From positions 104,741 to 168,740 of the forward strand of contig NZ_QOAZ01000003.1 of NCBI RefSeq assembly GCF_003574675.1: 64,000 nt of DNA, in the 5' to 3' direction. The notes beneath the pieces were generated by a model. It made no database searches, was not told where the DNA came from, and was given only the letters and a program-made list of their open reading frames with translations. Below are positions 39,118 through 47,180 of this stretch, piece after piece. Every line of letters begins with the position of its first letter. Within the stretch, counting starts at the first letter, position 1. This DNA comes from Azohydromonas sediminis (GTDB lineage Bacteria; Pseudomonadota; Gammaproteobacteria; Burkholderiales; Burkholderiaceae_C). The translations under genes were made by a program, and so were the position numbers.

Positions 39118-40104
39118 ATGCACCCCACCCTGCCGCTGCTCGCCGCCACCGACTTCCCGCCGCTCGCGCGCGAACGCGTCGACACCCTGCAAGTCAACCT
39201 GGGCTACCGCTGCAACCAGAGCTGCGTGCACTGCCACGTCGGCGCGAGCCCGCAGCGCACCGAACAGATGGACGGCGACACCGCCGACCTCGTGCTGCAG
39301 GTGCTCGCGCCGCGGCGCATCGGCACGCTGGACCTCACCGGCGGCGCCCCCGAGCTCAACGCGCACTTCCGCCGCCTCGTCGCCGGCGCTCGCGCGCTCG
39401 GCGTGCGCGTGATCGACCGCTGCAACCTGACGATCCTGTTCGAGCCCGGGCAGGAGGACCTCGCCGAGTTCCTCGCTGCGCAAGGCGTCGAGATCACGGC
39501 ATCGCTGCCTTGTTATTCGCCGGCCAACGTCGACCGCCAGCGTGGCGACGGTGTGTTCGACAAGAGCATCGCCGCGCTGCAGCGGCTCAACGCGCTCGGC
39601 TACGGCCGCGGCAGCGGCCTGGTGCTCAACCTCGTCTACAACCCGCAGGGCCCGAGCCTGCCGCCGCCGCAGACGGCGCTCGAGGCCGATTACAAGCGCG
39701 AGCTGAAGGCGCATTTCGGCATCGAGTTCGACCACCTGTTCGCGCTCACGAACATGCCGATCCAGCGCTTCGGCAGCACGCTCGTCAGCAAGGGCCAGTT
39801 CGCCGGCTACATGGCGCTGCTGAAGCATTCGTTTCGTGCCGACAACCTCGCCACCGTGATGTGCCGCTCGCTCGTCAGCGTCGACCACGAGGGCTGGCTG
39901 TACGACTGCGACTTCAACCAGATGCTCGGCCTGCCGGCGCAGACCGACGGCACGGCGCGCCCGCACCTGCGCGACCTGCTGGCCGGCGCGTGGCCGCGGG
40001 CGATCCGCGTGGCCGACCACTGCTACGGCTGCACCGCCGGCCAGGGCAGCAGCTGCGGCGGCGCGCTGGCCAACACCGCGAAGGCTGCGGCGAAGGCGGC
40101 GTGA
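39118..40104 (+). CDS. ArsS-like radical SAM/Cys-rich domain protein
   Basis: 328-aa radical SAM enzyme of the ArsS/'rSAM_SeCys' type. [4Fe-4S] motif Cys32-Cys36-Cys39 in 'RCNQSCVHCH'; 'DLTGGAPELN' follows; the C-terminal Cys-rich domain shows 'LYDCDFNQMLGLP' and 'HCYGCTAGQGSSCGG'. ArsS transfers the 5'-deoxyadenosyl group to dimethylarsenic in arsenosugar formation; homologues may contain selenocysteine in the Cys-rich domain, but here these positions are Cys. No arsM or ars genes are nearby, so the substrate is uncertain. The stop overlaps the next gene's GTG start (GTGA). First gene of a four-gene operon. Confidence 0.9.
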   Translation: MHPTLPLLAATDFPPLARERVDTLQVNLGYRCNQSCVHCHVGASPQRTEQMDGDTADLVLQVLAPRRIGTLDLTGGAPELNAHFRRLVAGARALGVRVIDRCNLTILFEPGQEDLAEFLAAQGVEITASLPCYSPANVDRQRGDGVFDKSIAALQRLNALGYGRGSGLVLNLVYNPQGPSLPPPQTALEADYKRELKAHFGIEFDHLFALTNMPIQRFGSTLVSKGQFAGYMALLKHSFRADNLATVMCRSLVSVDHEGWLYDCDFNQMLGLPAQTDGTARPHLRDLLAGAWPRAIRVADHCYGCTAGQGSSCGGALANTAKAAAKAA

Positions 40105-40781
40105 CGCGGCGCGTGTCGATCGTCGTGCCGGCGCTGAACGAGGCCGCCGGCATCGCCGCCACTCTCGGCGCGCTCGCCCCTTGGCGGGCCGCCGGCCACG
40201 AAGTGATCGTCGTCGACGGCGGCAGCACCGACGCGACGGTGCCCCTCGCCGCCGCGTGGGCCGACCGCGTGCTCGCCGCCCCGCGCGGGCGCGCGCGGCA
40301 GATGAACGCCGGCGCCGCGGCGGCGCGCCACGGCGTGCTGCTGTTCCTGCATGCCGACACGCGCTTGCCGCCCGGCGCACTCGACGCCATCGAGCGCGCA
40401 CTGCAGCGTGGCGCCGCGTGGGGCCGCTTCGACGTGCGCATCGACGGGCGCTCGCGCGGGCTCGCCGTCGTCGCCGCACTGATGAACCTGCGCTCGCGCG
40501 CCAGCGGCATCGCCACCGGCGACCAGGCGATCTTCGTGCGCCGCGACGCGTTCGACGCGGCCGGCGGCTTTCCCGACCAGCCGCTGATGGAAGACGTCGA
40601 GCTGTCGCGCCGGCTCAAGCGCAGCGCCGGCCGCCCGGCGTGCCTGCGCGACCGCGTCGTGACGTCGGGCCGGCGCTGGGACGAGCGCGGCATGTGGCGC
40701 ACGATCTGGCTGATGTGGACACTGCGCTGGCGCTACTGGCGCGGCACGCCGGCCGAGGTGCTCGCGCGTGCCTACCGCTGA
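40101..40781 (+). CDS. glycosyltransferase family 2, 'rSAM/selenodomain-associated transferase 2' type
   Basis: 226-aa GT-A-fold transferase. 'IVVPALNEAAGI' and 'VVDGGSTDAT' bind the nucleotide; 'LFLHADTRLP' is the metal motif; 'MEDVELSRRLK' gives the catalytic acidic residues. The short length and 'RGRARQMNAGAAAA' segment are typical of the TIGR04283-type enzymes found beside ArsS-like proteins. GTG start overlaps the radical SAM stop; the 3' end overlaps the next gene by 14 bp. The sugar donor and acceptor are unknown. Confidence 0.88.
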   Translation: MTRRVSIVVPALNEAAGIAATLGALAPWRAAGHEVIVVDGGSTDATVPLAAAWADRVLAAPRGRARQMNAGAAAARHGVLLFLHADTRLPPGALDAIERALQRGAAWGRFDVRIDGRSRGLAVVAALMNLRSRASGIATGDQAIFVRRDAFDAAGGFPDQPLMEDVELSRRLKRSAGRPACLRDRVVTSGRRWDERGMWRTIWLMWTLRWRYWRGTPAEVLARAYR

Positions 40782-41469
40782 AGGCCTGCCGGTGCCCGCG
40801 CGTTGCCGCGTCATCGTGATGGCCAAGGCGCCGCGCGCCGGCTTCGCGAAGACGCGCCTCGCGCCGGCATTGGGCGCCGACGGCGCCGCGCGCGTCGCGC
40901 ACCGGCTGCTCGACCACGCGCTGGCGCAGGCGCTGGCCGCCGGGCTCGGGCCGGTCGAGCTGTGCGCTGCACCCACCGCCGCCGACAGGGCGTTCTACGC
41001 CTGGCGCCACCTGCCGCTGCAATGGAGCGACCAGGGCGACGGCGACCTCGGCGCGCGCATGGCGCGTGCGCTCGGCCGCGCCGTCGCCACCGACGGCTGC
41101 GCGCTGCTGATCGGCAGCGACGCGCCGGCCCTCGACGCCGCGATGCTGCGCGCCGCCGCCGAAGCGCTCGCGATCCACGATGCCGTCTTCGTGCCGGCGT
41201 TCGACGGGGGCTACGCGCTCGTCGGCGTCAGGCGCGCCGCCGACGCGCTGTTCGACGGTATCGCGTGGAGCACACCGCACGTGATGGCCGCCACCCGCGC
41301 GCGGCTGCGCGCGCTCGGCTGGACGCACGCCGAGCTGCCGCCGGTGGCCGACGTCGACGAGCCCACCGACCTCGCGCACCTGCCGCCGGCGTGGCTCGCC
41401 GAAGGTGCCGACGTCGCGGGTACGACCCGGCCATGGAGCGACGGTGACGCCACGGTGAGGCCGCGATGA
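40768..41469 (+). CDS. DUF2064 nucleotidyl/glycosyltransferase-like, 'rSAM/selenodomain-associated transferase 1' type
   Basis: 233-aa nucleotide-sugar-transferase-fold protein resembling CofC. Motifs: 'VMAKAPRAGFAKTRLAPALG' (nucleotide loop), 'LIGSDAPALD' and 'FVPAFDGGYALVG'. These define the TIGR04282/DUF2064 group consistently linked to ArsS-like genes. GTG at 40768, inside the previous gene, is the best start; its 3' end overlaps the oxidoreductase gene by 4 bp (ATGA). Possibly prepares an activated sugar or nucleotide for the pathway. Confidence 0.88.
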   Translation: MPTAEGLPVPARCRVIVMAKAPRAGFAKTRLAPALGADGAARVAHRLLDHALAQALAAGLGPVELCAAPTAADRAFYAWRHLPLQWSDQGDGDLGARMARALGRAVATDGCALLIGSDAPALDAAMLRAAAEALAIHDAVFVPAFDGGYALVGVRRAADALFDGIAWSTPHVMAATRARLRALGWTHAELPPVADVDEPTDLAHLPPAWLAEGADVAGTTRPWSDGDATVRPR

Positions 41470-42554
41470 GGCACCTGCTGCTGGTGGGCGCCGGCCACGC
41501 GCACGCGCAGGTGCTGCTCGAATGGGCGCGCGCACCGCTGGCGGGCGTCGAGGTCACCGTCGTCAGCCCCGGCGCGTTCGCGCCGTACTCGGGCATGGTG
41601 CCCGGCTGGCTCGCCGGCGTGTACCGCTTCGACGAGATCGGCATCGACTTCGCGGCGCTCGCGCGCGCGGCCGGTGCGCGCTTCGTCGCCGGCGAGGTCG
41701 TGGCGCTCGACGCCGCGCGGCGCGAAGTGACGCTGGCCGACGGCGCCCGCCTCGGCTACGACGTGCTGTCGCTGAACATCGGCTCGACGCTGCGGCCGCC
41801 GCCGATCGACGGTGCCACCGTGCTGCCGCTGCGCCCGCTGGCGAGGCTGCGCGAGGGCTACGACGCCGTGCTCGCCGAGCTTGCCACCACCGACCGGCCG
41901 CTGGCCGTCACGGCGGTCGGCGGGGGCGCCGCCGGCGTCGAATCGGTGCTGGCCGTCGTCGCGCGGCTGCGTGCGCAGCGGCCGCACCGGCCGATCGCGG
42001 CGCGCCTCGTCACGCGCAGCGCCGACCTGCTGCCCGGCATGGCCCCGGGCGCCGCGCGGCGTGTGCGCGCCGCGCTGGGGCGTGCCGGTGTGCGCATCGA
42101 GTGCGGCACGGCCTTCGACCCGGCGACGGTCGCGCCCGGTCAACTGGTGCTGTGGGCCAGCGGCGCGCAGGCGCATGCCTGGCCCGCGGCCAGCGCGTTG
42201 GCCTGCGATACCGCCGGGTTCGTGCGCATCGACCACCACCTGCGTTCGGTGTCGCACCCGGAGGTGCACGCGGTCGGCGACTGCGCCGCCTGGGTGCCCC
42301 CACTGCCCAAGGCCGGCGTCTACGCGGTGCGGATGGGCCCCATCCTGGTGCACAACCTGCGGGCGGCGCTCGGCGCCGGCGCGCTGCGCACCTATGCGCC
42401 GCAGCACCGCTACCTCGCGCTGCTGGCCACCGCCGACGGCCGCGCGGTGGCCGCCTGGGGCCGCTGGAGTGTCGAAGGTGCTTGGGCTTGGCGCTGGAAG
42501 GACCGCATCGACCGCCGCTTCGTGCGCCGCTTCACTCACGCTGCCGGCGCGTGA
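41466..42554 (+). CDS. FAD-dependent pyridine-nucleotide oxidoreductase, SelD-associated type
   Basis: 362-aa NDH-2-like flavoprotein of the TIGR03169 group, known as an N-terminal domain of some SelD (selenophosphate synthetase) proteins. FAD motif 'LLLVGAGHAHAQVL', second dinucleotide motif 'AVGGGAAGVESV', and the C-terminal FAD motif 'VHAVGDCAAW'. 'FAPYSGMVPGWLAGVY' is a group signature. No SelD domain is attached here. Last gene of the operon with the radical SAM protein and two transferases; all four overlap. Redox step and electron acceptor unknown. Confidence 0.88.
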   Translation: MRHLLLVGAGHAHAQVLLEWARAPLAGVEVTVVSPGAFAPYSGMVPGWLAGVYRFDEIGIDFAALARAAGARFVAGEVVALDAARREVTLADGARLGYDVLSLNIGSTLRPPPIDGATVLPLRPLARLREGYDAVLAELATTDRPLAVTAVGGGAAGVESVLAVVARLRAQRPHRPIAARLVTRSADLLPGMAPGAARRVRAALGRAGVRIECGTAFDPATVAPGQLVLWASGAQAHAWPAASALACDTAGFVRIDHHLRSVSHPEVHAVGDCAAWVPPLPKAGVYAVRMGPILVHNLRAALGAGALRTYAPQHRYLALLATADGRAVAAWGRWSVEGAWAWRWKDRIDRRFVRRFTHAAGA

Positions 42555-42618
42555 TCATGGGGTACACCCCTGGCGGCATGTCCCTTGCTTGAGCGAACGC
42601 CGCCATCACGGCCGTTGT

Positions 42619-42636
42619 CGTTGCATCTGTGCAACG
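42619..42636. promoter_or_regulatory. inverted repeat CGTTGCA-TCTG-TGCAACG upstream of the porin
   Basis: Perfect 7-bp arms about 80 nt upstream of the porin start, in a gene-free stretch of relatively lower GC. It could be a regulator site; the regulator is not recognised. Confidence 0.35.
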
Positions 42637-42716
42637 AATTGGAACCGGGGGTCACGAATGACGGAACCGTGACGGTAGACTCTCCCCTGTCTTTAACCCT
42701 GATCGGAGTATCCCGA

Positions 42717-43718
42717 ATGAAGAAAACCCTGATTGCGGCCGCCGCGCTGATGGCGATGGCCGGTGCCGCGCAAGCGCAAGTGTCGCTGTATGGCCTGATC
42801 GACCTGAGCTACGGCAAGAGCCTCCCCGCAGACCTCGCTGACCAGAAGGCCGACTTCCACTCGGGCGGTGACAACGGCTCGAGCGAAGGCAACTCGACCA
42901 GCCGTGTGGGTCTCAAGGGCTCGATGGACGTCGGCGGCGGCACGAAGGTCAACTTCCGCCTCGAGACCTCGGGCATCCAGAGCGACGGCGACCTGAACGG
43001 CACGTTCTTCGGCCGCCAGATGTGGGCCGGCTTCTCGGGCAGCTGGGGTGAGGTCCGCCTGGGGCGCCAAGACTCGGTGCCGTTCCAGACGATGATCGAC
43101 TTCGACTTCAACGGCGCGTCGAATGGCGTGTCGTCGAGCTGCTATTCGTTCATTGGTGCTGCTGCGCCGTGCACCCTAGGCCGCGTCGATCGCTCGCTGC
43201 AGTACATCTCGCCGAACATGGGTGGCTTCACGGCCCAGATCGGCTTCACGCCCAAGAACGGTGGTGCGGACGGCTCGGGTATCCCCAACGACCAAGCCTT
43301 CTTCGGCCTGGGCCTGAAGTATGCGGCCGGTCCGCTGGCCGTCGCCGCGGCTTACGAGAAGTCGCGCGTCGATGGTGGCGAGAACTTCTGGTCGGTGGCC
43401 GGCAGCTACGACTTCGGTGTGGCCAAGGCGATGGTCAGCTACGCCAATGCGGGCGACATCGACAAGGACGGCTGGGGCAAGGGCTGGGGCATCGGTGCCG
43501 TCGCACCGATCGGCAATGTCAACGTCGGGGCGATCTTCCACAAGAATCAGGATCTGCTGGACGGCATTACGTCGTGGGAGCTGTTCGCGAACACCGAGAT
43601 CTTCAAGGGCACGTACCTGTATGCCGAGTACGGCAAGTGGAACTCGAAGGAACCGATTGACGAAGGCGGCAAAGATTCCGCCAGCGGGTTCGCCGTCGGC
43701 GTTATCTTCACGTTCTGA
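42717..43718 (+). CDS. Gram-negative trimeric porin (Burkholderiales type)
   Basis: 333-aa outer-membrane general porin. Signal peptide 1-20 ('MKKTLIAAAALMAMAGAAQA'), mature start 'QVSLYGLIDLSY', 'SRVGLKGSMDVGGGTKVNFRLE', 'GFSGSWGEVRLGRQ' (pore constriction-loop region) and terminal Phe in 'FAVGVIFTF', the BAM recognition signal. Two Cys (in 'SSSCYSF' and 'APCTLG') could bridge in loop 3. CGGAG at 42704-42708. Base composition is visibly less GC-rich than neighbours, usual for highly expressed porins. A strong terminator follows. Confidence 0.95.
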   Translation: MKKTLIAAAALMAMAGAAQAQVSLYGLIDLSYGKSLPADLADQKADFHSGGDNGSSEGNSTSRVGLKGSMDVGGGTKVNFRLETSGIQSDGDLNGTFFGRQMWAGFSGSWGEVRLGRQDSVPFQTMIDFDFNGASNGVSSSCYSFIGAAAPCTLGRVDRSLQYISPNMGGFTAQIGFTPKNGGADGSGIPNDQAFFGLGLKYAAGPLAVAAAYEKSRVDGGENFWSVAGSYDFGVAKAMVSYANAGDIDKDGWGKGWGIGAVAPIGNVNVGAIFHKNQDLLDGITSWELFANTEIFKGTYLYAEYGKWNSKEPIDEGGKDSASGFAVGVIFTF

Positions 43719-43759
43719 CCGATACAGCAGCAGCTTTAGCAGCTGACTGTACGTCGATA

Positions 43760-43795
43760 AAAAGCCACGCGACTTGGGTCGCGTGGCTTTTCTTA
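43760..43795 (+). terminator. Rho-independent terminator of the porin gene
   Basis: AAAAGCCACGCGAC (43760-43773), loop TTGG's first four bases at 43774-43777, GTCGCGTGGCTTTT (43778-43791), followed by CTTATTT. Ten GC-containing pairs plus A-T pairs and a U-tract: the clearest intrinsic terminator in the window. Confidence 0.93.
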
Positions 43796-43858
43796 TTTGA
43801 CGTTGAGCCACGGAGCAACCAAGGCCAAAGGCCTCGGCTTCACGACTGCCTGCGTCTG

Positions 43859-44464
43859 ATGGAACGCCTGCTGACCTTCGCCACGCCAATCTGGGTGATG
43901 CAACTCGCCGACCTCGCGCCGCAACGCGAGCGTTGGGTGGAAACCGTGCGCACGCTGCGACGCGACGCAAGCCCAAACCTCGAAAAGCGATCGAACCGCT
44001 CCGGATGGCGATCTGCCAACACACTGCTCGACTTGCCGGTGTTCGCGCCGCTGCAGCGTCGGTTGCTCGAGTCCATCAAGCTCGTCTTGGCCGACTATGG
44101 CGTGAGGCCAGGGACAATGGTGCTCAACATGATTGGCTGGGCCAACGTCCACGACCGGGGCGGCTTCAACCACGCGCACATCCACAGCGGATCGATCCTC
44201 AGCGGCACGTTCTACCTCGCGTGCCCGCCCGGCGCCGGTGCGCTGTACTTCACCGATCCCCGTCCGGCTGCGCTGATGGAGGACCTGCCACTGGACAGTG
44301 CAAAGCTCGACACACCGGCGTCGCGCAAGCTGATCCGGGTCCAGCCGCGCGAACTGCAACTCGTGATCTTCCCGAGCTGGCTCGAGCACGGCGTCGACGA
44401 GTGCGAATGCGACGAACGCATCAGCATCGCATTCAACGTGCAACCCGTGATGGCCAGGCCGTGA
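43859..44464 (+). CDS. putative 2OG-Fe(II) oxygenase (TIGR02466 family)
   Basis: 201-aa protein matching the TIGR02466/2OG-FeII_Oxy_5 type. Likely ligands: His and Asp/His in 'NHAHIHSGSILSGTFYLACP', distal His in 'FPSWLEHGVDE' and Arg in 'RISIAFN'. Family members are putative prolyl-hydroxylase-like dioxygenases, often phage- or cyanobacteria-associated, with unknown substrate. Start ATG at 43859 lacks a clear Shine-Dalgarno. It stands alone between the porin terminator and a regulator gene. Confidence 0.8.
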   Translation: MERLLTFATPIWVMQLADLAPQRERWVETVRTLRRDASPNLEKRSNRSGWRSANTLLDLPVFAPLQRRLLESIKLVLADYGVRPGTMVLNMIGWANVHDRGGFNHAHIHSGSILSGTFYLACPPGAGALYFTDPRPAALMEDLPLDSAKLDTPASRKLIRVQPRELQLVIFPSWLEHGVDECECDERISIAFNVQPVMARP

Positions 44465-44504
44465 CGGCGTCCTGACCCGCCCCACGCGCGGCCAGAATCG
44501 GGGC

Positions 44505-45632
44505 ATGCGCACCCCCGGCGTGCATCTGCAGTACAGCTTCGAGTCGCGCGGCCAGCGCGGCGCCGAGATCGAGAACACGCTGTTCGACCTGCTCGGCGCG
44601 GTGCACGCGCACGGCTCGATCCGGCACGCGGCGACGGCGCTCGGCGCGTCGTACCGCCACGTCTGGGGTGCGCTCAAGCACTGGGAGGACGTGCTCGGCC
44701 AGCCGCTCGTGCACTGGGCCAAGGGACAGCCGGCGCGGCTGACGCCGTTCGCGCTGCGGCTGGTGGCGGCCGAGCGCGCCGCGCGCGTGCGCATGACGCC
44801 GCACATCGAGGCGCTGCGCGCCGAACTCGAGCGCGTGCGCGCGCTCGCGCTCGACGAGCGCCAGCTCGTGCTCGAGGTGTTCGCGAGCCACGACCTCGCG
44901 CTGCCGGCGCTGCGCGACCTGTGCGCGGCGCGTGGGCTGCACCTGGGCCTGCGCTTCGCCGGCAGCGTCGATGCGCTGCGCGCGCTCGCGCACGGGCGCT
45001 GCACGGTCGCGGGCTTCCACGTGCCGGCGCTGCCCGGCGGCTCGCCGGTGTTCGCCGCCGCGCTCAAGCCGCTGCTCCAGCCCGGGCGCCACAAGCTGAT
45101 CGGCGCGCTGCGCCGCACGCAGGGGCTGATGCTGCGCCCGGGCCTGGCGCCGCGTCCTGCGTCGCTGGCCGACGTCGCGGCGCAGCGCTGGCGCTTCGTC
45201 AACCGCCAGCCGGGCTCGGGCACGCGGCTGCTGATGGACCACCTGCTGCACGACGCCGGCCTCGACGCCGCGGCGATCACCGGCTACGGCGGCCGCTGCG
45301 AAGACACGCACGTCGCGGTGGCGGCCGCGATCGCGCACGGCGAGGCCGACGTCGGCCCTGGCGTCGAGGCGGCCGCGCGCGCCGTCGGGCTCGACTTCGT
45401 GCCGCTCGCCGACGAGGACTACCACCTCGTGTGTCTGGCCGACGCGCTCGACTCGCCGCCGCTGCGCGCGCTGCGCGACGTGCTCGCCTCGCCCGCGTGG
45501 GCGCAGGCGCTGGCGGCGCTGCCCGGCTATGCGCCGTCGCCGCAGGCCGGGCAGGTGCTGTCGCTGACGCAGGCGCTGCCGTGGTGGCGCTACCGCACAC
45601 CGCGGCGCGGAGCGGCCGGCGGCACCGGCTGA
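44505..45632 (+). CDS. ModE-like HTH regulator fused to a periplasmic-binding-protein-like domain
   Basis: 375-aa one-component regulator. N-terminal LysR/ModE-type winged helix (about 20-90) with 'LLGAVHAHGSIRHAATALGASYRHVWGAL'; C-terminal PBP-like sensor domain (about 125-340; 'RQPGSGTRLLMDHLL', 'ITGYGGRCEDTHVAVAAAIAHGEADVG'), the type that binds molybdate/tungstate or a molybdopterin-related ligand instead of the Mop domains of ModE. It ends 13 bp from the convergent tupA gene, so it very likely controls tungstate/molybdate uptake. ATG at 44505. Confidence 0.87.
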   Translation: MRTPGVHLQYSFESRGQRGAEIENTLFDLLGAVHAHGSIRHAATALGASYRHVWGALKHWEDVLGQPLVHWAKGQPARLTPFALRLVAAERAARVRMTPHIEALRAELERVRALALDERQLVLEVFASHDLALPALRDLCAARGLHLGLRFAGSVDALRALAHGRCTVAGFHVPALPGGSPVFAAALKPLLQPGRHKLIGALRRTQGLMLRPGLAPRPASLADVAAQRWRFVNRQPGSGTRLLMDHLLHDAGLDAAAITGYGGRCEDTHVAVAAAIAHGEADVGPGVEAAARAVGLDFVPLADEDYHLVCLADALDSPPLRALRDVLASPAWAQALAALPGYAPSPQAGQVLSLTQALPWWRYRTPRRGAAGGTG

Positions 45633-45645
45633 GCGCGGCCGACGC

Positions 45646-46467
45646 TCACGGGTTGGCGTTCGCGAAGAACACGGGCTCGCCGCCGATGCGGTAGCTCGCG
45701 ATCGCGGCCTGCCCGGCCGGCGACACCAGCCAGTCGGCGAAGGACTGCGCGAGGTCCTTCCTGACGTGCGGGTGCCTCGCCGGGTTGACGACGATGACGC
45801 CGTACGGGTTCAACAGCCGCCGGTCGCCTTCGACGAGGATCGCGAGGTCGGCACGGTTGCGGAAGTTCAGCCAGGTGCCGCGGTCGGCCAGCACGTAGGC
45901 GCCGCTCGACGCGGCGATGTTCAGCGCCGGGCCCATCCCGCAGCCGCACTCCCGGTAGCCGGCAGGCTTCCTCGCGTCGAGGTCGACGCCCGCGGCCTGC
46001 CAGTAGCGCCGCTCGGCGGCGTGCGTGCCGCTCCTGTCGCCACGCGAGACGAATGGCGCACCGGCCGCCGCGACGCGCGCCAGCGCCGCCGCGACGTCGC
46101 CGCCGCGCGCGCCGGCCGGATCGCCCTTCGGGCCGACGAGCACGAAGTCGTTGAACATCACCGCGCGGCGCGGCAGGCCGTGGCCCTCGGCGACGAAGCG
46201 CTCCTCGGCCGCCGCGTCGTGCACGAGCACTGCGTCGGCGTCGCCGCGGCGTGCGACGTCGAGTGCCTGTCCGGTGCCGAGTGCGACGACGCGCACGCCG
46301 ATGCCGGTGGCGCGCGTGAACTGCGGCAGCAGGTGCGCGAACAGCCCCGACTGCTCGGTCGACGTCGTCGATGCGAGCACGATGAAGCGCGGCTGAGCAC
46401 CGGCGTGCAGCGCCACGGCCGCGAGTGCGGCGAGCAGCGCGCGTCGAACGCCACGACGGCAACTCAC
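45646..46467 (-). CDS. tupA: tungstate ABC transporter substrate-binding protein TupA
   Basis: 273-aa periplasmic oxyanion-binding protein. Signal peptide 1-24 ('ALLAALAAVALHAGAQ'); 'LASTTSTEQSGLFAHLLP' contains the TTxS motif that distinguishes TupA from ModA; 'FVSRGDRSGTHAAERRYW' completes the anion site. GTG start at 46467 overlaps the tupC stop. Last gene of tupB-tupC-tupA. Tungstate specificity is from family resemblance. Confidence 0.9.
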   Translation of the reverse strand: MSCRRGVRRALLAALAAVALHAGAQPRFIVLASTTSTEQSGLFAHLLPQFTRATGIGVRVVALGTGQALDVARRGDADAVLVHDAAAEERFVAEGHGLPRRAVMFNDFVLVGPKGDPAGARGGDVAAALARVAAAGAPFVSRGDRSGTHAAERRYWQAAGVDLDARKPAGYRECGCGMGPALNIAASSGAYVLADRGTWLNFRNRADLAILVEGDRRLLNPYGVIVVNPARHPHVRKDLAQSFADWLVSPAGQAAIASYRIGGEPVFFANANP

Positions 46468-47180
46468 GGCAACTCGCCCTGCAGGAACAGCGCCGCCTCG
46501 TCGGGCAGCGGGTCGTCGAAGAAACCGGCGGTGGGCCGGTCGACGACGAGCCGCCCCTGCTCGAGGTAGATCACGCGGCTAGCCAGCCGCCGGACCTGGC
46601 CGAGGTGGTGGCTGCTCATCACCACCGTCATGCCCTCGGCGGCGAACTCGGCCACCAGCGCCTCGATGTCGCGCCGCGCGTGCGGGTCCAGGCTCGCGGT
46701 GGGTTCGTCGAGGAACAGCACCTGCGGGCGCACGGCCCACGCGCGCGCGAGCGCGACGCGCTGCTGCTGGCCGCCCGAGAGCACGCGCGCCGGGCGGTCG
46801 GCCTCGGCGCGCAGCCCGACGTGCGCGAGCGCCGCCAGCGCACGCTCGCGCCGCTCGGTGCCGCGCACGCCGGCCAGCCAAAGCGCGAGCTCGACGTTGC
46901 GGCGCACCGACAGGCGCAGCAGGAACGGGCGCTGGAACAGCATCGCCTGCCGAGGCTCGCAGCCGTCGGCGCCGCGCGCGGTGCGGCGCACGCCGCTGGC
47001 CAGGTGCGGCTGCAGCTGGCCGTGCAGCAGGCGCAGCAGCGTCGTCTTGCCGCTGCCGTTGGCGCCCACCAGCGCGATGCGCTCGCCGGCATGCACCGCC
47101 AGCGTCACGTCGTACAGCGCGACGCGCGTGCCGAAGCGCACCGTCGCGTGCTCGAGCTCGATCAGCGGTGCGCCCGTCAT
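46464..47180 (-). CDS. tupC: tungstate ABC transporter ATP-binding protein TupC
   Basis: 238-aa ABC ATPase. Walker A 'GANGSGKTTLL', Q-loop 'MLFQRP', signature 'LSGGQQQRVALARA', Walker B 'VLFLDEPTASLD' and H-loop 'VMSSHH'. ATG at 47180 overlaps the stop of the permease gene; its own stop overlaps the tupA start. No C-terminal Mop domain, fitting Tup rather than ModC. Confidence 0.9.
   Translation of the reverse strand: MTGAPLIELEHATVRFGTRVALYDVTLAVHAGERIALVGANGSGKTTLLRLLHGQLQPHLASGVRRTARGADGCEPRQAMLFQRPFLLRLSVRRNVELALWLAGVRGTERRERALAALAHVGLRAEADRPARVLSGGQQQRVALARAWAVRPQVLFLDEPTASLDPHARRDIEALVAEFAAEGMTVVMSSHHLGQVRRLASRVIYLEQGRLVVDRPTAGFFDDPLPDEAALFLQGELP

Noticed and set aside
39118..40104. 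Selenocysteine in the radical SAM Cys-rich domain
   Set aside because: All relevant positions are Cys codons and there is no in-frame TGA before the end, so no selenocysteine is needed here.
46569..46881. Small minus-strand frame within tupC
   Set aside because: Shadow of the ABC ATPase; no independent start signal.
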